Assembly: GCF_025024155.1 (NCBI RefSeq)
Contig: NW_026251716.1
Location: forward strand, 310,001-374,000
Direction of reading: 5' to 3'
Origin: Gamsiella multidivaricata
Lineage: Eukaryota; Mortierellomycota; Mortierellomycetes; Mortierellales; Mortierellaceae
Length of the DNA: 64,000 nucleotides
Shown: positions 37,992 to 52,578 of the stretch, piece by piece
How positions within the stretch are numbered: position 1 is the first letter of the stretch
Layout: every line of letters begins with the position of its first letter
The notes under the pieces: model-generated
Seen by the model: the letters and a program-made list of their open reading frames with translations, nothing else
Databases searched by the model: none
Told to the model about the DNA's origin: nothing
Made by a program: the position numbers and the translations under genes

Positions 37992-38724
37992 ATGAACATG
38001 AACCCTATGCCACAGCAGCCCACCCAGCCCGGCGGAGCTTCGCCCCAGCAGGTTGCACTCTTCAACTCTGTGTTCCGTGAGAACTGTCCTTTCAAGTTTG
38101 TCTTTGGCGGTGTCACAGGTACGAATTATGCTTTTCGAACAACAGTATCGTATTCCGCTGTAGGATCCATGAAGTCGACGTTTTTGTTTTCATGCAGTAG
38201 AGGTCTGACCGTCTTCATCTTAATGGATCGCAATGATAGGATTCGCACTGGGAGGAGTGTTCGGTATCGTCATGTCGTCGTTTGAGTTTGCGGGCCCACA
38301 ACTGACGCCAGCGCTGCAAGAACTCTCGACAAAGGAGCAGATGAAGATCATGCTGAAGGATATGGGTAACCGATCGTACTCGTCCGCAAAGAACTTTGCT
38401 GTCGTTGCCGCAATCTTCTCGTCCAGTGAATGTTTTATCGAAGGCGTAAGTCCCCGTGTCTGTACTGCTCTGGTCATAGTACTGACTGAGCATGGCAAGT
38501 AGGTGGAACTGATGATCTGATTGCTAATCGTACCATTCTCTTCATTGTTGACTATTGATGCTTAGTACCGTGCAAAGAACGATATCTACAATGGTGCAGC
38601 AGCCGGTTGCTTTACAGGAGGAGTCCTGGCGGCGAAGGGAGGCGCAAAGGCTTCAGCATTTGGATGTGCAGGATTTGCGGCCTTTTCGACAGCAATCGAT
38701 TACTGGATGAGGCACTCGGATTAA
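37992..38724 (+). CDS. TIM22: Mitochondrial import inner membrane translocase TIM22
   Basis: Channel subunit of the TIM22 carrier translocase, which inserts metabolite carriers into the mitochondrial inner membrane. Three exons (37992-38118, 38240-38445, 38566-38724) give 163 residues, a typical length. It has the Tim17/Tim22/Tim23 fold signature of Gly-rich helices: [38 protein letters not shown] and [19 protein letters not shown], ending in a fourth helix ([18 protein letters not shown]). A short polar N-terminus without a cleavable presequence also fits. It starts at the first in-frame ATG. Poly(A) signal AATAAA is at 38909. Confidence 0.93.
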
Positions 38725-40470
38725 GCGGCGAACGACCTGCAGCTCTCCACTTTATCTTTCCTGTCTTTCTTTCTTTTTGCACGGGTCCATTCTTCCTCCA
38801 TTTCAACACTCTGGCGGCTGCATAACTTATCGTAACCATACTCTACTCTTTTTTTTTTATCCTGTACTTCTATATTATTTCCCATACTTGCACCTCATCT
38901 TCATAGACAATAAAACTAGGCGAGTAGTGAAGTAACATTCATTTATTAACACGAATATGACCTCCCAGATCATGCTGTGCAGAGTAAGGTGGAAGTAGCG
39001 ATAGCGGGTCTCTCGAATAGCATACAGGGCGACGATAACAACTGACCAATCCCACGTCCCGATTCCGGGCCGCACCCGTGACTTCCAACAGATACCGTAT
39101 CGTGTATCACGTAGAAAGGCTCTCTAGTGTGCGGACAGCTCTTGAGGAACCGATTGCCATAAGCCGTACTCCACCGAGCCGCCGGATCAGACCATCGGGA
39201 AGAATTGCCACGGGTCTGATATTTCCAGGCTATGGAGCTGTTTTAGAATCGCTGCATACACGCCTAGCAGCCGCCTATGCCTCTTGTTCACGTTAAAGTT
39301 TTTTTTTTTGTTCTGACTGCCCACGCTAGATAATCAGTAATCGTGAGTTTTGGCATGACGATTAATATGTCGTTTTCAAGGGAAATAGATAGGAATACGG
39401 TATCTACGATAGTGAAGATAATGGGTGTTCAAGTCCAATTAGAAGACGTACCTGTATTTATATAGCAATGCTCTCCAGATTTCATACCCAATGCGACAAA
39501 CTCAACGGTGTAGCATACGAATAATTACATGACTTTCTGCAGTAGGTTCGGAACTGTGAGTGTTATAGGGTGGGTTCTTGGTTTATTCGGACAAAAAGAC
39601 TACATGTTACCTATTTAGACGAGAGTGCTCTTGGATGGTACCAGGTCCGTGGGTGCTACAACCACAAACATGTAGTATGAGCCAGATCCCATTTCCTTAT
39701 GGAAGGGTGGTGTTTATTGAGGTGGGTCGTTCCAATCGACGCTGGCTCAATACATTCTGCAAAATATCAGAGAGATATCTAGGCGCATGGGAAGGCTGTG
39801 CGGAGGAGGTGAACCAATGAGGGTGATTTTACAGGGCGAGGTCAGGTGGTGGAAGCATGTCCAGGCCATCTGGGTTGTCCCAGTGGAGGGTATTTTGGGC
39901 GCAGCAGCAGCGTGTGTGAAGAAAAAAAAACTAAAATAAAAAATAATAAAATACAACACACGACGCTGCTGCTGATGTTTGGTTCGATGATCAGGGGCCG
40001 GTTACAGAATTTCAGCAAAATCAAGGGGCGCAGGAGTAGTCATGGTCGTGAGGGAGTCTCGTCCCCAGCAGGCGTTGTAACTACGGCCGCTGGAATACCG
40101 CGCTGAATTTGGGTTCCCCAGCAGTAGTCTCAATAGTCGGCATCGTTGGACTGCATCGATAGTGCTGGTTCATGTTCCGAATAATAATAACCCGCTGCAC
40201 TTTCTCCTCACGTGCAGTCGATGCTCCTTCAAAGATATTAAGTTGTGGTCAGCGGTTGTCGGACCTTCTGTCAATCAAACTTCAGCAGAGAGGTGACTTC
40301 CAGCAAGTTGATTGATTGGTTGGTGTTGTCGTATATGAGGTGCGGTGTCCTCCGTATTTATCAAAATAGGGATATTCTCAACATGGCGTACGTACAACTT
40401 TATTTTCAAGAGCAGAAACGCTTGCATAAATACTTTATGCCAGTAATATGCTTCGATGTATCGAACTAGT
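38725..40470. other. 1.7 kb intergenic region, TIM22 to ALDH (convergent)
   Basis: Contains AATAAA for TIM22 at 38909-38914 and a minus-strand AATAAA for ALDH at 40399-40404. Otherwise only short, unconvincing frames and A/T runs (for example 39918-39955). No RNA gene recognised. Confidence 0.4.
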
Positions 40471-42391
<1,921 letters not shown>

Positions 42392-43013
42392 GATGGTAAT
42401 AATGTGTCTTGGGAAGAGAGCGCAGAAGGGTTAAGTGAAGAGAAGAAAGGAGAAGCGGAAGCCGTCCCCGCACTCAATTTATGCGAAGCGATCGGCACGT
42501 TATCGAGTCGGGCGAGAGCAAGAAAGAAGGCATCCCAGAACCAGACATGTCTTTCGCTAGCTGTTTTTGCTGCTCGGAGTAGCGGGTATGACGGCCTTGC
42601 AATCGACACGACAGTCTTTATTTTGCTCCCTTCTAGGCTGAAGTGATAGTCTACCCGAGATGATCGTATGCGCCGATCACATACTGCTGCATACGACTGG
42701 CTACAAGCAATACAGGACCCTGACCACAAAGAACCGGTTGCGGCTGGTTATGCACGATGGGGGAGACGTACTGCACCCGAGTTGTGGGAAACAAATGCGG
42801 TCAGTTCCCTCCGCCGCGCTGTACAGGAGCATCGTTCAAGCGTCATGCTGTGAGCCGTGGGGAAGGAGGATGGATGTGCCCTTATCGGCGCAACCTATGA
42901 TTCGTTCGCACCGTCCCTAAAGTAGTTTTCTGGCTACCTTTCCTACGCTTCTTCACATCAGCATACGAATCCTCTTCCTACTCAAATGCGCGCGTATCCG
43001 GTTATCGTTTTCA
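42392..43013. other. Upstream region of ALDH
   Basis: Part of the divergent ALDH/MGS1 spacer. Several overlapping short frames, none with a domain. Confidence 0.35.
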
Positions 43014-43208
43014 TTAAAGCGGAACAGACGAATAGCAAATGACTGGACGTTGCTCGCACTCCTGTTCATTCTCTATCGGTTTGAGAAGCTTATAGGTGTT
43101 CTTTTTCGCGTCTATCTGATAAAAAAGTTTGCTGATGCCTAGTAGATCTTCAGGCACTATGCTTCGCCTTTTTGGCGTAGGAGAAGTGCAGGCACCATTC
43201 TGTTTCAT
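43014..43208 (-). CDS. Possible small protein, 64 residues
   Basis: ATG-started 64-codon frame ending in TAA, lying between the divergent ALDH and MGS1 genes. The composition looks protein-like (mixed charged and hydrophobic residues, for example EDLLGISKLFYQIDAKKN), but there is no recognised domain, no clear poly(A) signal and no second exon I can support. It may be chance. Confidence 0.22.
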   Translation of the reverse strand: MKQNGACTSPTPKRRSIVPEDLLGISKLFYQIDAKKNTYKLLKPIENEQECEQRPVICYSSVPL

Positions 43209-43322
43209 GGCTTAAGCAACGCTGAGAGAATAAAATTGATATATTTTATGTAGCAGAACAAGACTGAGTTCAAATTATGTTGCTTCCCATTCACTCTCAT
43301 TCAAGTACACCAAGAATCTGCA

Positions 43323-46081
43323 ATGAACCCATTCAGCACACCAAAAGCCAAGAGAACCGCACCTTCGCCGTCAACACCACAGAGACAGGGTTCTTCTGTA
43401 TCCTCATCAGTCTCAAGTCTTGGTATGGTGGTGCTCATTCTGTCTGTCGCAGTGCTAGACGATGTGTGCGATTCCAAAGGCAAACAGGCTGATCCTTACT
43501 ACCTTGCTTTTTTTTGTAGTGCCATGCCCGATATGCGAAAAATCGATTCCAGAGTGGTAATTTTGCCACGATCCAGCCTCTGTTCATGCTACTGTGCTCT
43601 TGATTGACAAACACGATGTTCATTTGTGGGATAGGTTCGTGAACAACCATTTGGATAATGAATGCTCGGGCATGGAGAGTGTCGCCGAGGCCATGGTAAC
43701 GGTTCTTATCCCTTGAATTTTGCATTGGATTTATGTTCTATTGTTCTTTTTTACCGCTAATAACGATGTTGACACTCTGTTCCATGGATTATGCAGTTGC
43801 AACAGACAGCGGGCAAACGGAAATACGGGGAGATCGAGGAATTCGAAAGCATGGACACATCAAATCCATTTATTGAAAACAGATCGAACGGGAACGACAA
43901 GGAATACAGACCATCATCATTCTTGCATTCACCTACGCTCGTTGAACACCAGCAACAGAGCAGGAAGGAAAAAGCAAATGCTGCAGTGCTGCGAGCCATG
44001 CCTCTTGCTGAACGAGGTATGTTTGCGCTGCGCTGTATCTTGATACAGAGCCAAACAAGGGTTCCATCAAGAACAGGGAAACAGGACTGACGCAGTAGTT
44101 CCGTCGGACAAAATAGCACGACCGAACACTCTGGACGATTACATTGGACAAAAGGAGTTGGTTGGTCCAGGAGGCATGCTTAGGGCACTTGTGCTTCAGG
44201 ATTCTGTCCCGTAAGTGTAATCTTGTCATTTTTCTGAATATTATCGTACGTACTTCCTATGAGCGACAATGCTAACACGCATATCGATTTTTATAGATCC
44301 ATCATTTTATGGGGGCCTTGCGGAGTCGGCAAGACGACACTGGCCCGTATTATTGCACAAACAACAAAAGCGCAGTTCAAGGAGATGGGGGCAACAACGC
44401 ATAACGTCGCAGATCTCAGGTACACAACTGTAGCCGGACATTCGGCAACGGGGTTTCCGGCTCGTTTCTTGACAATTGCGACTAATACCGAGGCATTGTA
44501 TACGTCATTAATATAGGAAAGCATTCGAGGATGCCAAGAATCTATTCCAGCTTGCAAGACAGCGCACAATCATATTTTTGGACGAGATGTAGGTGACCTT
44601 TGTGTTGCCAGTGCAAATCGCATTCTGAATGATTCTGTCTGCATAGTTAATCACTTATCTGTATCTACTTCTTTTAGCCATCGATTTACCAAAGCACAGC
44701 AGGATATTTTCTTGCCGTTTATCGAAAAGGGAACTATCACATTGATAGGGGCTACAACTGAGAATCCTAGCTTCAGGATCAATAATGCGCTGCTGTCCAG
44801 ATGTCGAGTGTTGACCCTCGAAAAGTTGTCAATGGAGGACGGCATGGATCGGATGATCAGGAGAGCAGCGCGGATCAAATGGCGCGACATATTGGAGATG
44901 GCGCGAGAGGAAATGACACCAGTGGAATTGGACCGCTACTCGACAACGATAGGCAAGGATGAAAAGTCGATTGATGATTGGATTGACGAGACAATAGAGC
45001 CTGAGGCTGTGAAGTGGCTCATCGATCTGAGCGACGGAGATGGTACGTGTCTGATATTCATTATGTACCCGATGGCAGGTTAGGATGCCCCTCCAAAAGC
45101 GGTTCTTAAAGACCTTTCTATTCCATTTTTGTAGGACGATCTGCAATTAATACTCTGGAAATTGCAATCCAAGCACTTTCCACTTTGATATTGTCGGACA
45201 ACGTAGAGCAGAATTACAAACAGGATGTATCGCCATCAAAAAGTACCAGCTCACCAGGCGTTCTCGATAAACTTATATCGGTTAAACTTACAGCAGAGGC
45301 CGTCAAGAACGCATTCCAGAAGACGCATCTTCAATACGACAGACAAGGAGACGAGCATTACAATCTGATCAGTGCAATGCACAAGTCGGTCCGTGGGGGG
45401 TATGTGTACTTTTAATAGAAGTTATTGACGTATATTGTAAACGACCTTTATGTCAGAAAGCTGACATGATGCCTTTTATGTTCTGATAGAGACGCCGATG
45501 CTGCCTTGTATTGGTTGGGCCGCATGCTCGTAGCGGGAGAGGAGCCGCTTTACATTGCTCGCAGGTTGATTCGCATGGCATCTGAGGATATCGGGATGGC
45601 AGACTCCTCTGCCTTGCCAATGGTACGTGCATAAATTACAATCTGCTTCGAGAGGCAGAGACGATCTTTTATAACGGACGCTAATAACCGTATCTTCGTT
45701 TTTATTGCTTGCCATGCATAGGCCGTTGCCACATATCAAGCGTGCCAGATGATTGGGATGCCAGAGTGTGATGTAAACCTGGCTCATTGTGTGGCATACA
45801 TGGCTAGGGCCAAGAAGTCCGTTGACGTCTATAAAGCGTACGGGCTCATCAAACAAACGGTGTCTGAAGAGTTTGCCTATCCAGTGCCGATCCACCTGAG
45901 AAACGCACCAACAACCCTGATGAAGGATCTTGGATACGGACAAGAGTACAAGTACAACCCAAGTTATCCAGAGGGCGCGAAGATCGACCAGGAGTACCTC
46001 CCAAAGGGTCTCAAGAAGCGGAAATTTTTGGGCGAGTTCCCGGTCATGAAACTTGGTGAGGATGGACAGTGGCATTTGTAG
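43323..46081 (+). CDS. MGS1: MGS1/WRNIP1 AAA+ ATPase
   Basis: Maintenance-of-genome-stability ATPase of the WRNIP1/MgsA (RarA) family, acting at stalled replication forks with PCNA and DNA polymerase delta. Eleven exons (43323-43422, 43520-43556, 43635-43695, 43797-44016, 44099-44210, 44297-44419, 44517-44588, 44678-45042, 45135-45399, 45490-45622, 45722-46081) give 615 residues. An N-terminal UBZ4 (Rad18-type) ubiquitin-binding zinc finger is assembled from exons 2-3 ([11 protein letters not shown], then HLDNEC). The clamp-loader-like core has Walker [11 protein letters not shown] (about 183), Walker B with IIFLDEIHRF, sensor-1 GATTENPSF and Arg-finger LLSRCRV. The C-terminal tetramerisation region has [13 protein letters not shown] and [12 protein letters not shown]. 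Very short exons (37, 61 and 72 nt) make it easy to miss by ORF inspection. Confidence 0.92.
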
Positions 46082-46131
46082 AGGCGCACAATATACATGT
46101 ACCATAGTGACTTGAGCTTTAAACAAGTGGT

Positions 46132-46137
46132 TTTATT
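46132..46137 (-). terminator. Poly(A) signal of eIF4E gene, close to MGS1 stop
   Basis: Minus-strand AATAAA, 147 nt beyond the eIF4E stop and only 51 bp past the convergent MGS1 stop, so the two 3' UTRs probably overlap. Confidence 0.45.
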
Positions 46138-46283
46138 CACTTAGTGTGCCAACAACTTTATATGCATTGCTCAAGTGAGTGGAGTGTTGATGGTACGACG
46201 ATAAATGAGGTATCCTGAAGGCCAAGGCAGGTGAAAGGGCTGATACAAGAGGCTGGTCTTTCTATCAAGAACAGAAAGCATCT

Positions 46284-47797
46284 TTACATCTTGAAATGGT
46301 CATGGTCCTTGTGGGCTATATAATATTCAGAAAAATTCGTATGAGAATGTGGTCCTCCGACGGGCGAGGTGGAGAGAAAGAGGGCGGCATCAGTCCTTCG
46401 ATGACACGTACCTTTGTAAAAGGGCGACTGAATTTGGACGCCCTTGAGAATCTCGCCCACCTTGTCCATAACCGTAGCGTTCTCCTTCAATGACGAGTCC
46501 ATGTTCCAGATCTGGAAGATGTCCGAGCTCCAGCGCGCCGACACTGACAATCCGAAGATTTGATCGTCTGGTTATACATTTAAGAAAAGCAACTGTGAGT
46601 TCATACCGTCGTTGTCGATGTCCATGTGTATGTGATGAGTGTCGGCAAAAGCCTCCAGATGTTCCTGTATTTCTGTGCTCCGCAGATGAATGGGTCCTTC
46701 CCATGCACACGGTGCGCTGGAGTCAACAAACGTCAGTGCTCTTCTGTTGGCACCCCTTTTTGTGCTCCGTAAAAATTACGTTGTGGAAAAAAAGGTGTTG
46801 AGCACATCATATCCTTGGTGCTGATGCCTCCTGAAACAAAAACTCAAAAACCCCTCGTTCCTGAATTGAAGAGAAAGATACTGCCGAGTGCTGGAAAGAA
46901 TGATCCGCTCGGCTTTGGCGCCATCCACTGCGTGAGTTGATAGGCTGCTGAGTGAAAGTGGGCATATTCCTGGGCTTCTCCATGTGCGCCGTTCACTCAG
47001 CTTGGGGGTTCCTACGGTCATAAGCATGAGGTAGTAAATGAACACAGCCCTTTACCTTTGGCGATGGTGTCCTCGAATTGTTCTCCGATGAGGGCCATCA
47101 ACAACTCGCGCCAGACGTACGCCGTGTCACCCTTGGCTGTCCTGAAGTTCCATGCGCCTCCGTGCTCATTCTTGGGATCCTCCCACAGGGGCTTGACGCC
47201 CTTGTGGATAAAGTGAAGCGAGCATCGCAACGACAAGCGCTCAGGGCCCGTGATGTTATTATACACTGACCAAAAGGACTACGCCATGTATAGAAAAAAT
47301 AATAAAAAAACACCCCGCAGTGGCGAAACGGAGTTCTGTTGTGTTAGACAGAATTGAGACGACGACTAAAGTTCTAATGATGGCCACATTCCCGCAGTCG
47401 AACATGGTGCCATAATGTCGGCATTGATAATAATGGCTCACCGTACCTGGACAGTGTTGACATCGGCAATCTCCCTGAGATTCTCGGTGTATTCAGCAGG
47501 GGTCGCATTAGCAACGAACCTATCAAGAAAAGCGGAAGAAGGAGAGTAAGGTACTATGCTGAATATAATGGCCTAGGACGACTAGAGAAGGGAAGAGAAG
47601 ACTGGAAGGGTAACAAGGACGTACTTATCGTGCCAAAACACCCATTCGTTCTTGAGGGGAATGGGAACTGCGACCGCGGCAGAGACTCCGTTCTCTGATC
47701 CAGAGGGGCTCTTGGACTCCCCATTGTCTGCTCCTCGGGGTGAAGCAGGGGCCATGGCTTCAACACTGCCCTGCTGGAAAACAACTGATGATGGCAT
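46284..47797 (-). CDS. eIF4E-family mRNA cap-binding protein
   Basis: Binds the 7-methylguanosine cap in translation initiation or repression. Five exons on the minus strand (47797-47625, 47519-47447, 47278-47056, 46567-46412, 46315-46284) give 218 residues. The Trp-rich eIF4E core is visible: NEWVFWHDK, NTVQSFWSVYNNI, FIHKGVKPLWEDPKNEHGG, WNFRTAKGDTAYVWRELLMALIG split over exon 3, and IFGLSVSARWSSDIFQIWN. The conserved cap-stacking and eIF4G-contact region thus appears complete. An Ala/Ser/Pro-rich leader of about 50 residues precedes it. WHDK at the first block and the wider sequence may point to the eIF4E2/4EHP-like class, but I cannot settle this by eye. Divergent from CDC7. Confidence 0.9.
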
Positions 47798-48709
47798 TCT
47801 AAGAGTGCGGGAACAACGTAGCAAGTAGAGCGGAGAGGATGGGAGAGTAGCAGTATTTGGGTTAGCATGGACAATGGTGCATGTTGCTGCAGGACTGATC
47901 TTTCCAGGAGCGGAGGGTCGGCAACATACTGGGAATGATTCTCAAAGACGAAGCTAAGCAGATTCAATGGGAGATGAATGGGGATGAGAAGGAGAGCAAA
48001 AGGGAGTGAAGGAGAGAGGAGAGAGGGAGGGAGGGAGGGAAAGATGGGCCCAAGAAGTGAGGCTATGAGATGGGCGCCGGGATGGACGAATGGGAGGAAG
48101 AAGCGAGCGAGGTATGGGTATGGACCAGTTAAACCTATCCACCCCAAGGGTCTCTTACCTTCTTCGCTCTGGTCTTACAGCCGACAGAACGGGTGGTATG
48201 AGAGCTCATATAGAGGATATGGAGATACATGCTTGCAGCGTTCCGGGGCCTCAAGAACTTTACAACCTTGCCGCTAAGCGATTTTTACGACTGCCAGAGT
48301 GAGAGCGGAGCTCCTCTTTGCACCTGGCCGGTGATACCAAGCGAGGTTCCATGGCATTGTGATCCATCCAATTGACCACATGCAGGGCTACTGAAAACCG
48401 GGTAAATAAGTCACGTGAACACATCGCCCAGGCCCAAATACAAACAGCTCCACTCCACTCTGTAGCTAAACCCCACCATCACTAAGGTTCCTCCACATTC
48501 TCATTCGGACCCGGGGAACCAGGAGTAACAGACGCAGAGCAGGACGACGGAGCCGCAAGCGGAAGCACAAAACCAAACTGGCCATGCTTCGCCCTCAACA
48601 CACACCTTAAACCTTCCCCTAAAAAAGCGTCTCTATTACTCCTCGCCTCAATTCAAATTGAAGCGGTGGATAGCGACTACTTCACTAGCTGTACAACCCC
48701 CAGAGCTCC
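47798..48709. other. Divergent intergenic region (eIF4E and CDC7)
   Basis: 0.9 kb shared upstream region. A purine-rich stretch with GAGG/GGGA repeats (about 47985-48110) would be a CT-rich leader on the eIF4E strand. Open frames through it are compositional. Confidence 0.4.
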
Positions 48710-51700
48710 ATGTCGCGGCCTAGGTATATGGCGCAGGATCCCTCGCTGCCTTCGACGCCCCGGACGCCCACATCGAAGGCCACAGGCGCACACCAGGACG
48801 AACGAGGTCCAGATGAAGGCTTCAAAATCACAACCCCCCGGGCACCGAAAGCACCAACCATAGCTCCGATACTCTACGAGCCGAAATCACCATCGCCCAT
48901 GCCTATATCGCGCTCCAGAAGAGACAATCCACTATCAACTCTTACACACGGTCTCACGAGGCATGAATCGAAGCGGGATCTACAACAGCACCAGGGCATC
49001 ACTGCAGCCAACGGAGTTGATGTTCGTGAGGAGGACTACAAAGAAGAAACAGTGGCGCAACAATACTCCAGCACAAATGCCGACCCTCATACACAGGCTC
49101 GATTAATTGTTTCAATACCCCTCAGCCCCGCCAAACGACCTTTGGAGGAACGTACAGGTCACAGCCAGGACACGCCACTGAAGCAACGACGAATCACTCA
49201 TGCCTCCAGGAATCACTTGGACAGAATTGTTAGGAGATCAAGCAAGGACTCCAATAGCATATATGACCCGTCACAGGAGCAGGAAGGGAAAATCGGGGCT
49301 GACGCGAACATAGACTCATGCCAGACCTCGTACAGGTCGTCCTCTCGATCTGCCCGAGACGAGCGAAATGAGTTACATCAGGAAGAAAATATGGATATTG
49401 AAACTCCCGAGCTGCCTACGCAATCACGCGTTGTAGTATCGTGGAATTCACCCATAAAAGATACGGAAGTCGAGAAAGCAGATGCAAACAATACGATCGT
49501 GCGGACGAAATATGAGACTGCAGCAGAACTGTCTACTACTCACCAAGGGGTGACTGAAAGATTTGTGGGTGACCCTGACTTGGCAATCAAAGGCGAAGAC
49601 GACAATCAGCAGGAGGAACGTTACCATGACATTGACATCAACGACGATGATCAACCGTGCGCTGCCTCGGAGTACATGTTGAGGGAGATGCGGGACTTCG
49701 AGCAAGGATTCCAAACCCTTCAAGGAAAATTTAAACTTCTTGGCAAGATTGGTGAAGGTACCGTACTAGCCAATGCAATGTGCTCACCATTTAAGACCGT
49801 CTTTATCCAGTACTTACGCACGAATCTGTATGATGTGTAGGCACATTCAGCTCGGTATATAAGGCAATCGACCTGGAATACGACAAGTACGACAACTCAG
49901 ACTGGGATTACAGTCTGGAAGAGATACCTACCGCAAAGGGAACTGATACGAAGGATGTGACCAGCAACTCAAAAGGTAATTCGCCTACGGTAACAAGGCC
50001 TGGTAAATCGGAAGGAGGAAAAGTGGTCGCAATCAAGCGTATCTATGTCACCAGCAGCCCTACACGGATAGAGAACGAGATTGCAATTCTTCACGATCTC
50101 AGGTAACGGCTGCACAGAGCATGACTGTAGATTATCTTGCGCCCCCACTAGGCATCTTCTCACTCTCTGTTTTCTCGCGTCTCATAGTGGTCATAAGAAC
50201 GTAGTTCCACTTATTACAGCCACCCGGTTCATGGATCAAGTCATCATTGTCCTGCCTTATATTGAGCACAGCGACTTTCGGGTACGTTTGGTATCAGTGG
50301 ACATTCTATCAAGAGCTTGAATGCTGGACAAATCGTTTAAGCTGAACCGTTGACCTTTTGTAACCTTCAGCAATACTACCGCCGTTTACCCATGGACGAC
50401 ATTCGCTGTTACCTTCGCGCTCTACTAAAAGGACTTGCACATGTCCATTCGAAAGGGATCATTCACCGAGATATCAAGCCTAGCAACTTTCTGTACGACA
50501 CAGTGAAAAGGACAGGCGTCGTCGTTGATTTCGGCTTGGCTCACAGAGAGGATCCGTGGCCGCCAGAGGCTCAGGCAAGACCCATTTCGATGAGTAGAGG
50601 AACAAAGAGCTCAAAAACTTTACATAATATTTTGCAACAGACGAAAACTCAGTCATCTCAGCTGGAAAACAAGCAGGCTGCTTCGGCAAGTTCAAAGTCT
50701 TCATCAGGGGCATCCGCTATCGTTACACCAGCGTCAACCTCAGTCTCCAAGCCGGCCATCTTTGCAACACCAACGGCGGGTCATCGAATCAATGACCCAC
50801 TCACTGTTGTGACACCCGAGACATCGACTCCACGAACTAACGACCCAGCTGCGTTTGATTCTCAATACTCAATTCGGCGAAACAGTGGTCCTCTCGCTGT
50901 CGTGGCCCCTCAGCCATCGATTTCAGGAATCAATGCCCCACCGGCTACTGACTCTCAGCACTTGATTCAGCGAAGCAATAACCCATTCGCAGTTAGCACT
51001 CAACACTTGATTCAGCGAACCAACAATACTCCTACTGTCTCACCTCACCAACCCTTGAGTCAGCGAAACAACAGCCTGTCCGCCATGGCGGGTTCTCAGT
51101 CCGCAAGTCAGCCAAACAACAATCCGGTTTATGCTGTAGCCCTACAACCATCCCAGCGAATCACCAACCCGCTTAATGCTACGGCTGTACAGCCTTTGGT
51201 TCACGAAACCAAGGTTTCAACCAATGTTGCAGCTCATGGCGTAGCTGCCCTGCCGCCCTCAAAGATGCCCAGTATGATAAATCATGCGCGACCAAGGCCT
51301 GCGACAAAAGGAGCATATATATCAACATTGAACCCAACTACGTCAGCTATGATGGGGAAACGCGAGCCTAGAGTTTTCAGGAAAGATCCTAGGTATGCAG
51401 GCAACGCAGAAGGCAATCGCATCACGGGTCCGTGGAAGCTTTACCATACTGATTTTTCTTATATATATATATATATGTTGAAATCATAGGCCCCATATTA
51501 GAGTCAACCGCGCAGGGACCAAGGGCTTTCGTTCTCCTGAAATACTGTTTAAGCACATTCGTCAAACAGTCGGTAAGTGGCATAAGGCCAGTCTATATAC
51601 CTTTTCCTGTAAGGGCCAAAACCAGACATCTTCATCTCACATCTTATAATATGTATCTTTATTTTAATAGCGCTGGATATTTGGTCCGTCGGTGTGATCT

Positions 51701-52578
51701 TGATCTCGTTCTTGACGGGAAGGTTTCCGTTTTTTAACTCTAATGACGATGCTGAAGCATTGCTTGAAATCGGAGTCTTGTTTGGTAAATTCGAGCTGGA
51801 AAGGGCCGCTGCATCGATGAGTAAGTCAACAATGCGACAAGTTAATGCTTTCTTAGTAGCCTCGTCTGTGTCAGGTCGACTTTCCTGTTTAACTTTTCCC
51901 TTAATTCTCATCATGAATGCTTTAGATCGGACTTTCCTCACGAACGTGCCTTCTGTCAAGGACCACGGTATCTCACTAGTTCGGGTCTGTCAACTATTAC
52001 ATCCAGGGCGATTCGCTCCCCCAGAAGGGTACCTTTCAAGATCTGAACGCCGCCGTGCTGCTGCTGAAACGTCTGTGGATCCTCCAACCTTGTCCATAAA
52101 CCCCCAGGACCAGCAACATTCCACGTCTCATGCACAACAAACGCAGGGTGTTGCGCAGGGTACAGCGGATCCGGCTGATGCTGTTGGAGTGGACCCAGGC
52201 TCGCCTCAATTTTACGATGAAGACCTGCCAAATACTGAAAATACACCCCTTCATGAGCTGCTCGTACCAGAAACAAGTACTGAAGCCTGTGTGAAAGTGG
52301 AGGAACAAAGGAATCGCAGCAAGGCCGGAGGACCAGTAGTTGAGGGAGCTGCGCAAGGCCATGAGAAAACGAATTCCAATGGCGTGAAGGTGGGTGAGGC
52401 TACTGGCAGCAGCGGCGACACTGCCAAGGTCAGGCGGAAAATCGTCGGATGGGACTCTCAAGAAGATCTCGAGCAGGCGCTGAGTCTCCTACTGCGCTTG
52501 ATGGCATTGAACCCAGCAGAGAGAGCCACGGCCGAAGAGGCGTTAAAGCATCCGTTCCTGGCAGAACGAAAACCATAG
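48710..52578 (+). CDS. CDC7: CDC7 cell-cycle protein kinase (DDK catalytic subunit)
   Basis: Dbf4-dependent kinase that phosphorylates MCM helicase to fire replication origins. Seven exons (48710-49757, 49841-50102, 50188-50281, 50371-51392, 51490-51572, 51671-51820, 51926-52578) give about 1103 residues. A disordered N-terminus of about 330 residues precedes the kinase: glycine loop GEGTFSSVYKA (about 347), VAIKRIY, catalytic loop HRDIKPSNFLYD (about 500), VDFGLAHRED (about 520). A Ser/Gln/Asn-rich insert of about 270 residues follows, then RAGTKGFRSPEIL, LDIWSVGVILISFL, a second insert and LLRLMALNPAERATAEEAL. Large inserts after DFG and before the end are characteristic of Cdc7. The exon 4 donor was chosen at 51393 (GTATGC), the best site that keeps phase; an alternative at about 51434 exists. 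Confidence 0.92.
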
